NCBI GenBank assembly: GCA_029979565.1
Contig: JAPOHG010000006.1
Location: 1 to 54,467, forward strand
Direction: 5' to 3'
Length of the DNA: 54,467 nucleotides
Source of the DNA: a bacterium
GTDB taxonomy: Bacteria; Bacteroidota; Bacteroidia; Flavobacteriales_D; Sanyastnellaceae
In this document: positions 44,789-52,908 of the stretch, piece after piece
Layout: each line of letters starts with the position of its first letter
Position numbering within the stretch: position 1 is the stretch's first letter
Program-made: the position numbers and the translations under genes
Notes under the pieces: generated by a model
Seen by the model: the letters and a program-made list of their open reading frames with translations, nothing else
Told to the model about the DNA's origin: nothing
Databases searched by the model: none

Positions 44789-45748
44789 TTAAAGGAAACG
44801 AGGGTTGGCATAACGGTTCGTGACCGGGATGGTTTCAAACTTGAAGCAGTAGCTCAAGAATACCTCATGAGAACCTGAGGAATAGTTACTTAGTTCAGAG
44901 GTTGTGGCGTCATAGCTGTAGCCCAACCGGAAGATTTGTTGTGAAGTGCTGGTGCGATCGCTGGACTCCATAGCGTATTCGAATCCGACTGTCGGAGCGA
45001 CTGCATCGCCCGGACGCCAACTTACACCGCCCCAAACCATTTGATTCCACAGGACATTCACATTGATGTCTGCGATGGTGGCAGCGAGATCCGTCTTGGC
45101 GAGGACATTGGTACGCAACAGCAGGTAATCGCCATCCAGCGAATGGGTGTACCCTCCCATCGCATAGATGTGCCGGCGTGGCTGAATGCTTAAATCGGCC
45201 AACTCTTGTTCGAGCAAGTGGGTTGCAGAAATGCCAGCATAAAAGGATCCGGGCTTGCGGATGAAAACGCCAAAATCGAGGTCAATGGTGCTTGAAGAAC
45301 TTTCGTTGTTCGGAATCGCCGTGTCTTGCGTGTAGTCGTCTATGGCAATCCAATCATTGCCCAGTTTCTTTTGAAACATCGTGGCTGATAGGCCTGCACT
45401 CACGATGGCTCCATTGGACAGCGGTTCCATGTGGTAGGCATACCCCAATCGCGCCATCATGTTCTCCTCCTGACCAAGAGCGTCCTGGTAAACCGACAGC
45501 AAAACACCGCCTTTGAGGGGGTCCACGAAGGTGTGGGCCGTAAGCATGGAGGTGTTCGGGTCTCGGTCCAACCCCTCCCATTGGTTGCGATACGTTCCGG
45601 AAACGCACGTGAGCTCGCTGTTCCCTGCAACGGCAGGGTTAAACGACGCAGGTTCCATGTACCACTGGGTGAATTGTGGATCTTGTTGAGCAGTAAGCGT
45701 GCTCAAAGCCAAGGAACAAGCGCTCGCGAGGAGTAGAAGTCGAGTCAT
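44789..45748 (-). CDS. PorP/SprF-family type IX secretion outer-membrane protein
   Basis: A 319-residue outer-membrane barrel. The signal peptide MTRLLLLASACSLALSTLTAQ is followed by the family hallmark QDPQFTQWYMEPASFNPAVAGNSELTCVSGTYRNQWEGLD, then GGVLLSVYQDALGQEE, FIRKPGSFYAGISATHLLEQ and the C-terminal FRLGYSYDATTSEL...HEVFLSYCFKF. PorP and SprF proteins help export or anchor large gliding/adhesin cargo, and PorP is a core component in Porphyromonas. Being first in line ahead of gldK, this copy is likely the PorP-type one, but the subtype is not certain. The 120 bases upstream are AT-rich and contain TATATTAG at about one mismatch from a -7 box. Confidence 0.93.
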   Translation of the reverse strand: MTRLLLLASACSLALSTLTAQQDPQFTQWYMEPASFNPAVAGNSELTCVSGTYRNQWEGLDRDPNTSMLTAHTFVDPLKGGVLLSVYQDALGQEENMMARLGYAYHMEPLSNGAIVSAGLSATMFQKKLGNDWIAIDDYTQDTAIPNNESSSSTIDLDFGVFIRKPGSFYAGISATHLLEQELADLSIQPRRHIYAMGGYTHSLDGDYLLLRTNVLAKTDLAATIADINVNVLWNQMVWGGVSWRPGDAVAPTVGFEYAMESSDRTSTSQQIFRLGYSYDATTSELSNYSSGSHEVFLSYCFKFETIPVTNRYANPRFL

Positions 45749-45868
45749 GTTAACTAGTTGATTTACAGCAGGTTTTTTCTCGAGGGATTATCCCCAAGAA
45801 CGCTAATATAGAGAAATTCTAAAACTTGTGAATTCTCGTGCCGAAAATCCGCTGTGCAGTGCCCCGAT

Positions 45869-47029
45869 TCAATTCAGTTTTTGCAGGGTCTTCCACCACC
45901 TTTCGGGCATCTTTCCTTCGCTCGCTTCCAGGTAATCGTCGTATGCACATCCGACCACGTGGGCCCCGGTTTTTTGGCCGGGGAAAGGAACCTCCATCCA
46001 CCATCGGTCGCTTTTGCTGGATTTGTAAAAAACCACAGCCTGTTCAACATCGCTCAAGTCGACAACGTAACGCGCATACTCCTCTAATCCGCACTTGGGA
46101 TAGTCAGATTTCTGGGCGTAAATGCCATCGAGAATATGCCAAACGATCTGACCGATGAGTTGCGCACCGAGGTTTCGATTGTCGAGGTCGGGATTGTGTT
46201 CGAAAATGCCGATGGCCTTCATCCGGTCGCTCATACCGGCAAAACGAGCCAGTTGGCACATGGTTCGAGCATCGATTCCATTGGGACCGGCATCTGCATG
46301 CGCCACGTGATCGGAGCCTTGAATGACGGAAGCATCAATGGAGATCAGATCGGCATCGCGCAATACAGGCTCCATCAATGCGGGATTTCGTTTGATTTCA
46401 CCAAGTCGAATGCTTTCGAATTGCATTTTATCGAGCAGCTCGAGCGTATCGGGATCAGTCAGGTAACCTTGGTGACCAACGTTCGTGTAGTTGAACAGGT
46501 AGTTCGGTTCGTGAAGAATGATGTCATTCATGAAGTTCCGCGAAGTCCCTTGGTCAGGGTCGGCGCCGAAATCGAGACGGGAGTCCAAAGTAACCAATTG
46601 CACAGGCTGACCGAAAGGCTGCAACGCGAGGTACAGGGCGGTGGTCAAGTCTTGCCCGCCCCCAAGTACAACGGGAATGATGCCTTGTTGGGTCAATTCA
46701 GCAACGACGGATTGCACGGCAGCAGCCGTATCGGCTTCCGTTGCTCCCGGTCGCAAATCACCAAGATCAATGGTGGTCTGCCAATGCGCGTGGGGCGTCA
46801 ACCGGTACAGCACTTCCCGAATGCGAGCTGGACCTTCACTGCACCCTTCATTGTCGCCGCTCTTCCGGCCATCCATTACGCCAAAAATCGCCACCCGTGC
46901 ACCTTCCAATTCGGGCCGGTGATCAAATTGGTGCACGTCGATGCGCTCAGCAATGCGTTGGGAGCCCTCCGCATTGCTGTAATGAGGCGTGGTTACTGAT
47001 TCGAAGAGGTCGTAAATGCCATCCAACAT
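45869..47029 (-). CDS. Arginase-fold protein with substituted metal ligands
   Basis: A 386-residue protein of the ureohydrolase (arginase/agmatinase/formimidoylglutamase) fold. The fold is clear from VLGGGQDLTTALYLAL, VTLDSRLDFG and LISIDASVIQGSDHVAHADAGPNGID. Three usual manganese ligands are replaced: the His of GGDHS is Gln126, the His of DAHxD is Arg151, and the second Asp of the SxDxD motif is Ser234. Normal di-manganese catalysis is therefore doubtful. I recall related GGSQD-type proteins annotated as formimidoylglutamase in other Bacteroidota near gldK. ATG 47029 is preferred over a GTG at 47056. It lies between topA and the porP-gld operon on the same strand. Confidence 0.85.
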   Translation of the reverse strand: MLDGIYDLFESVTTPHYSNAEGSQRIAERIDVHQFDHRPELEGARVAIFGVMDGRKSGDNEGCSEGPARIREVLYRLTPHAHWQTTIDLGDLRPGATEADTAAAVQSVVAELTQQGIIPVVLGGGQDLTTALYLALQPFGQPVQLVTLDSRLDFGADPDQGTSRNFMNDIILHEPNYLFNYTNVGHQGYLTDPDTLELLDKMQFESIRLGEIKRNPALMEPVLRDADLISIDASVIQGSDHVAHADAGPNGIDARTMCQLARFAGMSDRMKAIGIFEHNPDLDNRNLGAQLIGQIVWHILDGIYAQKSDYPKCGLEEYARYVVDLSDVEQAVVFYKSSKSDRWWMEVPFPGQKTGAHVVGCAYDDYLEASEGKMPERWWKTLQKLN

Positions 47030-47109
47030 GGTAGGCAATTTCGCGGATTCCAGCACCTGAAGTGCTGAAAATGCGAAAGGTTGCTGACACCGCCTCGGTG
47101 ATATTCTGC

Positions 47110-49425
47110 TCAGCTCTTTCGACGGCGCCCTTTGGGACGCTTTGCCGCTTCTTCAATCAATTCTTGGGCGCGTTCCCATGTGATTGAACCCGGGTCTTCC
47201 GTCTTTGGAATGGTGACGTTTTTCTTGCCGGCTTTGATGTACGGTCCGTATCGGCCTTCCAAAATGCGAACGGTCTCGTCCTCTTCGAAAACCTTGATCA
47301 ATGCCTTTGCATCGGCCGCCTTTTTGGCGACAATCAGCTCAATCGCCCTTGTCAACGTGACGGTGTAGGGGTCGTCGCCATCAGCAGCTTTGAGGGACAC
47401 AAACGTTCCATCGTACCGAACGTAGGGGCCGAAACGACCAATGGCCGCTGTCACCACCTTGCCTTCGTGTTCGCCGAGGCGACGTGGCAATTTGAACAGG
47501 TCCAACGCCTCCTCCAAGGTGATGGTCTCGAGGCTTTGGGTTTTCAGCAGCGAGGCGAATTCTTTCTTTTCATCATCGGGTTCTCCGATTTGAGCGAGCG
47601 GTCCGTAACGTCCAATACGCACCAAAATGGTTTTCCCATTCTCAGGGTGTTGGCCCAAGATGCGCTCACCCGATGCGCGCTCCGCGTTTTCTTGGGTGTT
47701 GTCGACGTTCTTTTTGAAACCCTGGTAAAAATCCTTGAGCATGGTGCGCCAATCCATCTGGCCCTGGGCAATCACATCGAATTTCTCTTCCACCTCGGCG
47801 GTGAAATTAAAGTCCATGATGTTGTCAAAATGCTCGAGCAAGAAGTCGTTGACGACCATGCCAATGTCGGTGGGAAAGAGCTTGGCGCGCTCCACACCGG
47901 TATTTTCCGTTTCGGTTTTGGCGGTGACGTTGCCATTGTCCAGCGTCAACACGCGGAAGTCACGTGGCGTTCCCTCGCGGTCGCCTTTCTCCACATAGCC
48001 GCGCTTTTGAACCGTGGAAATCGTAGGTGCATAAGTCGATGGTCGCCCAATGCCCAACTCTTCTAAGCGCTTGACCAGGCTGGCCTCCGTGTAGCGTGGG
48101 GCGTGCTTCGAAAACCGTTCGGTTGCCACAATGCTGGTGCAAGGCAATTGTTGTCCTTCTTCCATGGCCGGCAATCGACCTTCTTGTTCCTTGTCGTCTC
48201 CTTCGTCGTCCTTGCCTTCAAGGTACACCTTCAAAAAGCCATCGAACGTGATGACTTGACCTTTGGCAGCAAAATTTTCTTCCCTTGATGAAACGGCAAT
48301 GGTGGCGGTGGTGTTTTCTAATTCCGCTTCCGCCATTTGGGAAGAGACGGTGCGCTTCCAGATGAGGTCGTACAGGCGTTCTTGATCCCGTTCACCGGTC
48401 ATGGACTTGCGTCCCAAATCCGACGGGCGAATGGCCTCGTGCGCTTCTTGAGCTCCTTTGGCTTTCTTACCTGTATACTGCTTGGGGTTGGAATACCGAT
48501 CACCGTATTCATCCGTGATGACGGCTTTGGCTTGCTTAAGGGCGAGGTCACTCAGGTTGGTGCTGTCGGTACGCATGTACGTGATGAGGCCGCTTTCGTA
48601 AAGGCCCTGAGCGACACGCATGGTGCGCGACACCGAAAATCCGAGCTTTCGGGAAGCTTCCTGTTGCAGGGTTGACGTTGTGAAAGGTGCTGCCGGCTTG
48701 CGCTTCGTCGGCTTGGTGACGAGCGATTTTACCGAGTATTCCGCCCCGATGCAATCGGTCAAGAAGGCGTTGGCATCGGCTTCGGTTTTGAATCGCTGGT
48801 TCAGTGGGGCCTTGACGGTGAGCCCGTCTACAGTGAATTCACCAACCACACGGAAATCGGCTGCGGGTTGGAAGCCCGCGATTTCGCGCTCTCGTTCGAC
48901 AATGATGCGGACAGCAACACTCTGCACGCGGCCTGCACTCAGTCCAGGCTTGACCTTTTTCCAGAGTACAGGGCTCAAGTCAAATCCGACCAGTCGGTCC
49001 AATATGCGCCTCGCTTGTTGCGCATTAACTAGGTTGACGTCGACGGTTCTGGGATTTTCAATCGACTTGAGGATGGCCGTTTTGGTAATCTCCGAAAAGA
49101 CAATGCGCTTGGTGGATTCGGGCTTCAGCTTGAGGGTTTCGTACAGGTGCCACGAAATGGCTTCTCCTTCCCGATCCTCATCCGTCGCGAGCCAGACCAC
49201 TTCCGCTTTCGAGGCGGCCTGTTTCAATTCTTTGACGAGCTGTTTCTTGTCATCCGCGACCACATATTTGGGCTCAAAACCTTTGTCAACATCGACACTC
49301 TCGCTCCCTTTGGGAAGGTCCCGAATGTGCCCGTAACTGCTTTTCACAACGAAGTCTTTACCCAAGTAACCTTCAATGGTTTTGGCCTTGGCAGGCGACT
49401 CGACGATGACTAAATTTTTCGACAT
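47110..49425 (-). CDS. topA: DNA topoisomerase I
   Basis: A 771-residue type IA topoisomerase that relaxes negative supercoils. The Toprim domain starts VIVESPAKAKTIEGYLGKDF and has the acidic DEDREGEAI triad. The catalytic tyrosine is in GLITYMRTDSTNLS, and the GLSAGRVQSVAVRIIVERE and GRPSTYAPTISTVQKRGYVE motifs follow. The C-terminus contains topoisomerase C-terminal repeats (TILVRIGRYGPLAQIG, VVTAAIGRFGPYVRY, RILEGRYGPYIKAGKKN) in place of the zinc-finger Cys clusters of E. coli TopA. The last residues are Lys/Arg-rich. Confidence 0.97.
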   Translation of the reverse strand: MSKNLVIVESPAKAKTIEGYLGKDFVVKSSYGHIRDLPKGSESVDVDKGFEPKYVVADDKKQLVKELKQAASKAEVVWLATDEDREGEAISWHLYETLKLKPESTKRIVFSEITKTAILKSIENPRTVDVNLVNAQQARRILDRLVGFDLSPVLWKKVKPGLSAGRVQSVAVRIIVEREREIAGFQPAADFRVVGEFTVDGLTVKAPLNQRFKTEADANAFLTDCIGAEYSVKSLVTKPTKRKPAAPFTTSTLQQEASRKLGFSVSRTMRVAQGLYESGLITYMRTDSTNLSDLALKQAKAVITDEYGDRYSNPKQYTGKKAKGAQEAHEAIRPSDLGRKSMTGERDQERLYDLIWKRTVSSQMAEAELENTTATIAVSSREENFAAKGQVITFDGFLKVYLEGKDDEGDDKEQEGRLPAMEEGQQLPCTSIVATERFSKHAPRYTEASLVKRLEELGIGRPSTYAPTISTVQKRGYVEKGDREGTPRDFRVLTLDNGNVTAKTETENTGVERAKLFPTDIGMVVNDFLLEHFDNIMDFNFTAEVEEKFDVIAQGQMDWRTMLKDFYQGFKKNVDNTQENAERASGERILGQHPENGKTILVRIGRYGPLAQIGEPDDEKKEFASLLKTQSLETITLEEALDLFKLPRRLGEHEGKVVTAAIGRFGPYVRYDGTFVSLKAADGDDPYTVTLTRAIELIVAKKAADAKALIKVFEEDETVRILEGRYGPYIKAGKKNVTIPKTEDPGSITWERAQELIEEAAKRPKGRRRKS

Positions 49426-49446
49426 ATGCTCGCTTCAAATGGAACG

Positions 49447-49479
49447 CAAAGAAAGGGATGGAATTTCAATTCGAGCAAA
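49447..49479 (-). promoter_or_regulatory. Promoter of topA
   Basis: On the minus strand, TTTG (49479-49476), a 21-base spacer and TTTCTTTG (49454-49447, one mismatch to TAnnTTTG) end 21 bases before the topA ATG. Its -33 element touches that of the divergent promoter. Confidence 0.55.
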
Positions 49480-49508
49480 TTGGGTTCTGACAGCAAGGTG
49501 TAATTTCG
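49480..49508 (+). promoter_or_regulatory. Promoter of the glycosyltransferase gene
   Basis: TTG (49480-49482), an 18-base spacer and TAATTTCG (49501-49508) lie 10 bases before the ATG at 49519. Confidence 0.5.
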
Positions 49509-49518
49509 CGCCGTCACC

Positions 49519-51141
49519 ATGAGCGAAAACGCTGCAAATTCTGCCATCATACCTGTGGACTTCAAGGCCAAAATTATTTTTTGGTCCGGGGTCCTCTTTT
49601 TGATTTTCGCGGTCTACGATTTTGGCCAAGTCGGCTGGAAAACGCCTTATGGAATGCACCAATGGCGCCAATGTGATGCCTACTCGATGGCACTTAATTA
49701 CGCTCTGGAGCCACGTGGCCTGTTCCAGCCGGCGATGCATTTTCAGCACGGCAGTGGGGGCGGCGATGCGGTGGGCGAATTTCCTTTGACCTATTTCGTG
49801 AATGGAAAACTCTGGAAGGCCAGCGGTGTTCAGCCATGGACTCTTCGGTGGACCCATTTAGGAATTTTGCTCCTCGGATGTTGGTGTTTGTTCCGGACAT
49901 CCCGCCAATTCGTGTCACTTCATAGTGCCATGGCGGTGACGTGGCTGACCATGGGCTCCGGACTCTTGGCCTTTTATGGGCCGAATTATTTGGTCAATGC
50001 GGCTGGATTGGGATTGGTTTATGTCGGCTGGTGGGAAGCGTATAAGTGGTGGCGCTCCGACTGCACGAAACGCAGACCGCAGGTTCTGATGGTGTTGGCC
50101 TTTTCCTTGGCGGTCCTGTTTCGTCCGACCATGGCCCTCGGGTTGATTCCCCCTGCCTTGGTGGTCTTTGTTTCCAAACGCTGGTGGCAATGGACCGTGG
50201 CCTTGGGCATTCCCGTCTTTGTTGGCGTTGCCTGGGTACTCTGGACGAAATGGTTCAATGCCCAAAATGAGAGCGTGTATTTCTTGACATCGACGAGGCC
50301 CCTTTGGGAAGTTGCGTCATTTGAAAATACCTGGCGTGCTTTTCGGGAGGACGTGCTGCCGAATTGGTACCACCGATATGCCTTGGCCTTGGGTTTCGCC
50401 GTGTTGGGGGTTGCGGTGGTTCATGCTGTGCGTAAACCTGGCCAAACCAATCGGTGGCTCTCGTTATCCACAGCAGCCGTGGCGGCGGCATCGGTTGGTT
50501 ATATCGTGCTGTGGTTTGAGAATTTGAATGTCCACGATTACTACTTGATTGAATTGCAGGTGGGAGTTCCCCTCGTCGCGGTGTGGACAGCAACGCATTG
50601 GAAAACCGCCAGCCGGTCGCTCAAGCGCGCAGGATGGGGCGTGTTTGTTGCGGCTATGCTGCTGCAGTTGGCGGACGCAGGGTTGCGCACGCGCATGAAG
50701 CACCGACCGATAGGAGGCTGGTTGTATGAACAGGTGGTGCCATCCCGTGAGCGAGCTATCTGGTCCTGGTTTCATTGGGATCAAGACCGGCGGTTCGGCA
50801 ATGCGGAAGAATGGACTGAAGCCTTTCGGTCTGTGGGCATTGCACGCGAGGATCTGGTTCTTTCAGTGACCGACCCGAGTCCCAATATTTCATTGAGTTT
50901 GATGGATCAAAAAGGGTTTACGAACCTGTATGATGATTTGGAACAAGGAGAGAAACGCGTGGCCTTTTATGCAGGCAAGGGGGCGTCTTATCTGGTGTGC
51001 AATGATCCCGAATGGTATGAGGCCCACAAGCAGAGCCTTTGGTTGACCGAACAAATGACACAACTGGGAAACTTCCGGGTGTTCGATTTGTTGAATTCTG
51101 ACGCAAATTTGCAACCGCAAACCGCGGTCACGAATCAGTAG
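49519..51141 (+). CDS. GT-C-type membrane glycosyltransferase (GT39-like)
   Basis: A 540-residue integral membrane protein with about ten hydrophobic helices in the first 400 residues and a soluble C-terminal domain of about 130 residues. The first outside loop has HQWRQCDAYSMALNYALEPRGLFQPAMHF, in the place where GT-C enzymes carry their catalytic acidic residue; HxWRxxD is typical of GT39-like Bacteroidota proteins. Such enzymes transfer sugars from polyprenyl-phosphate donors on the periplasmic side. Substrate and acceptor are unknown. It is followed after 15 bases by a small membrane protein that may be co-transcribed. Confidence 0.75.
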   Translation: MSENAANSAIIPVDFKAKIIFWSGVLFLIFAVYDFGQVGWKTPYGMHQWRQCDAYSMALNYALEPRGLFQPAMHFQHGSGGGDAVGEFPLTYFVNGKLWKASGVQPWTLRWTHLGILLLGCWCLFRTSRQFVSLHSAMAVTWLTMGSGLLAFYGPNYLVNAAGLGLVYVGWWEAYKWWRSDCTKRRPQVLMVLAFSLAVLFRPTMALGLIPPALVVFVSKRWWQWTVALGIPVFVGVAWVLWTKWFNAQNESVYFLTSTRPLWEVASFENTWRAFREDVLPNWYHRYALALGFAVLGVAVVHAVRKPGQTNRWLSLSTAAVAAASVGYIVLWFENLNVHDYYLIELQVGVPLVAVWTATHWKTASRSLKRAGWGVFVAAMLLQLADAGLRTRMKHRPIGGWLYEQVVPSRERAIWSWFHWDQDRRFGNAEEWTEAFRSVGIAREDLVLSVTDPSPNISLSLMDQKGFTNLYDDLEQGEKRVAFYAGKGASYLVCNDPEWYEAHKQSLWLTEQMTQLGNFRVFDLLNSDANLQPQTAVTNQ

Positions 51142-51156
51142 CGCCAAGCGTCATCC

Positions 51157-51354
51157 ATGGGGTTGAAATCGATTTTTTCGAAAGAGAAGGGCAAAGAATA
51201 CCGCAAGGTTTTCAAAGAGCAGGGCTTCAAAGGCCTCGTGAAAAAGTACGGCTGGAAACTGGTGCTTGCCGTTTTCATGTATTACTTGATACGCGACTCC
51301 ATCTTGTACATCCTGATTCCGTATTTGATTGCGAAGGGACTGTTCGGGGGGTAA
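51157..51354 (+). CDS. Small membrane protein of unknown function
   Basis: A 65-residue protein: a strongly basic first half (KEKGKEYRKVFKEQGFKGLVKKYGWK) and a hydrophobic second half (LVLAVFMYYLIRDSILYILIPYLIAKGLF) with a central Arg-Asp that may split it into two short helices. I recognise the type as a frequent hypothetical in Bacteroidota, without known role. A terminator-like inverted repeat follows 18 bases after its stop. Confidence 0.7.
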   Translation: MGLKSIFSKEKGKEYRKVFKEQGFKGLVKKYGWKLVLAVFMYYLIRDSILYILIPYLIAKGLFGG

Positions 51355-51372
51355 CAGTTGATTTTGTTAAGG

Positions 51373-51394
51373 ACTGACAAACTGTCAGTTTTTT
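51373..51394 (+). terminator. Inverted repeat with T tract between the small membrane gene and miaB
   Basis: ACTGACA (51373-51379) and TGTCAGT (51383-51389) form a 7-bp stem with an AAC loop, followed by TTTTT. It could be a weak intrinsic terminator for the upstream genes; the symmetry and position ahead of the miaB promoter would also fit a repressor operator. Confidence 0.5.
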
Positions 51395-51406
51395 GTACGG
51401 AATCCT

Positions 51407-51414
51407 TACATTTG
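51407..51414 (+). promoter_or_regulatory. -7 box of the miaB promoter
   Basis: TACATTTG matches TAnnTTTG and ends 20 bases before the ATG at 51435, which supports that start over codons further upstream. Confidence 0.55.
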
Positions 51415-51434
51415 TGGTCCACTTCATTGCAGCC

Positions 51435-52898
51435 ATGGCCAACGAATCCTCGAATCCACAGGACCACACCCAAGAACTCATGCACGAATCGTTGCAGGGT
51501 TCTCCCACCGTGATTTCAAGCACGCCTTCAAATGGCCGTAAGCTCTACCTGGAAAGTTACGGTTGCCAAATGAACTTCAGCGATTCGGAGATTGTGGCGA
51601 GCATTCTCAATGAGGCGGGCTTTGCTACCACACGCGATGAAGAAGAGGCAGACCTGATTCTGTTAAACACTTGCGCCATCCGTGAAAATGCAGAGCAGCG
51701 GGTTCGCAGCCGCCTGCGCCAATTCAAAAAAGCAAAGCAACATAGGCCGGAGCTGGTGGTTGGTGTGCTCGGTTGCATGGCGGAGCGATTGAAGGAATCC
51801 TTGCTTGAGCAAGAGAAATTGGTGGATTTGGTGGTTGGTCCTGACGCCTATCGGGACATACCCAACTTAGTGGACCAAGTGCACGGAGGTCAAAAGGCGG
51901 TGAATGTGCTCCTGAGCCGGGAAGAAACCTATGCAGAAATCAGCCCGGTGCGCTTGGACTCGAACGGCGTCACAGCTTTCATCAGCATCATGCGGGGCTG
52001 CGACAACATGTGCAGTTTCTGTGTGGTTCCTTTTACCCGGGGCCGCGAGCGCAGCCGGGATCCAGAGAGCATCGTCCGCGAGGCTCATGAGTTGTTCGAA
52101 GCCGGCTACCGCGAGGTGACGTTGCTGGGTCAAAACGTCGACAGCTACAAGTGGAATATCGACAACAAGGGCAACGTCAAAAACGAAGAGGATCCGGTGG
52201 TGCGCTTCGCCGAGTTGCTCGAACGCGTCGCCGCTGTAAACGCTGACCTTCGCGTAAGGTTCTCAACCAGCCATCCCAAGGACATGACCGACGATGTGCT
52301 GCACGCCATGGCGAGGCACGAAAACATCTGCAAGTACATCCACTTGCCCGTGCAGTCCGGGAACAGCGACAACTTGAAACGAATGAACCGCGGGTACACC
52401 CGTGAATGGTACCTCGAGCGCATCGATGCCATTCGCCGCATCATGCCGGATTGTGCGATTTCGACGGACATCATCGCAGGGTTTTGTGGGGAGACGGAAG
52501 AAGAACACCAAGACACGCTGAGTTTGATGGAGGCTGTTCAATACGACATGTCCTACATGTTCCAATACAGCGAGCGTCCCCGTACACTGGCCCAACGAAA
52601 GTTTGAGAACGATGTGCCCGATGAGGTGAAAGGCCGTCGATTGCAGGAGATTATCGCCTTGCAAAAAGGACACGGTGCGGCGCGAACCAAAGCGCTGGTT
52701 GGTCGGACGTACCGCGTGCTCATCGAGGGGACATCCAAGAAGAGCGAGGACCAATACTTCGGACGGACCACATACAATACCGTTGTCGTCTTTCCGAAAG
52801 AAAACGCCCAACGCGGAACGTATGTGAATGTGCACGTCCACGACTGCACCGCGGTCACCTTGCTGGGAACCATAACCGACGAGGCTGCCGTCGCCTAA
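51435..52898 (+). CDS. miaB: tRNA-2-methylthio-N6-isopentenyladenosine synthase MiaB
   Basis: A 487-residue radical-SAM methylthiotransferase that converts i6A37 to ms2i6A37 in tRNA. The N-terminal domain has the three auxiliary-cluster cysteines in [25 protein letters not shown] and [10 protein letters not shown]; the radical-SAM cluster is CDNMCSFC in the sequence [26 protein letters not shown]-terminal TRAM domain covers about the last 65 residues. The first 40 residues are variable. It is followed after 10 bases by a sigma-54 activator. Confidence 0.96.
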   Translation: MANESSNPQDHTQELMHESLQGSPTVISSTPSNGRKLYLESYGCQMNFSDSEIVASILNEAGFATTRDEEEADLILLNTCAIRENAEQRVRSRLRQFKKAKQHRPELVVGVLGCMAERLKESLLEQEKLVDLVVGPDAYRDIPNLVDQVHGGQKAVNVLLSREETYAEISPVRLDSNGVTAFISIMRGCDNMCSFCVVPFTRGRERSRDPESIVREAHELFEAGYREVTLLGQNVDSYKWNIDNKGNVKNEEDPVVRFAELLERVAAVNADLRVRFSTSHPKDMTDDVLHAMARHENICKYIHLPVQSGNSDNLKRMNRGYTREWYLERIDAIRRIMPDCAISTDIIAGFCGETEEEHQDTLSLMEAVQYDMSYMFQYSERPRTLAQRKFENDVPDEVKGRRLQEIIALQKGHGAARTKALVGRTYRVLIEGTSKKSEDQYFGRTTYNTVVVFPKENAQRGTYVNVHVHDCTAVTLLGTITDEAAVA

Positions 52899-52908
52899 TT
52901 GCTGCACC

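Noticed and set aside
47051-47067. Small hairpin CAGCAC-CTGAA-GTGCTG between topA and the arginase-fold gene
   Set aside because: The stem is only 6 bp and no T tract follows on the minus strand, so it is not a convincing terminator.
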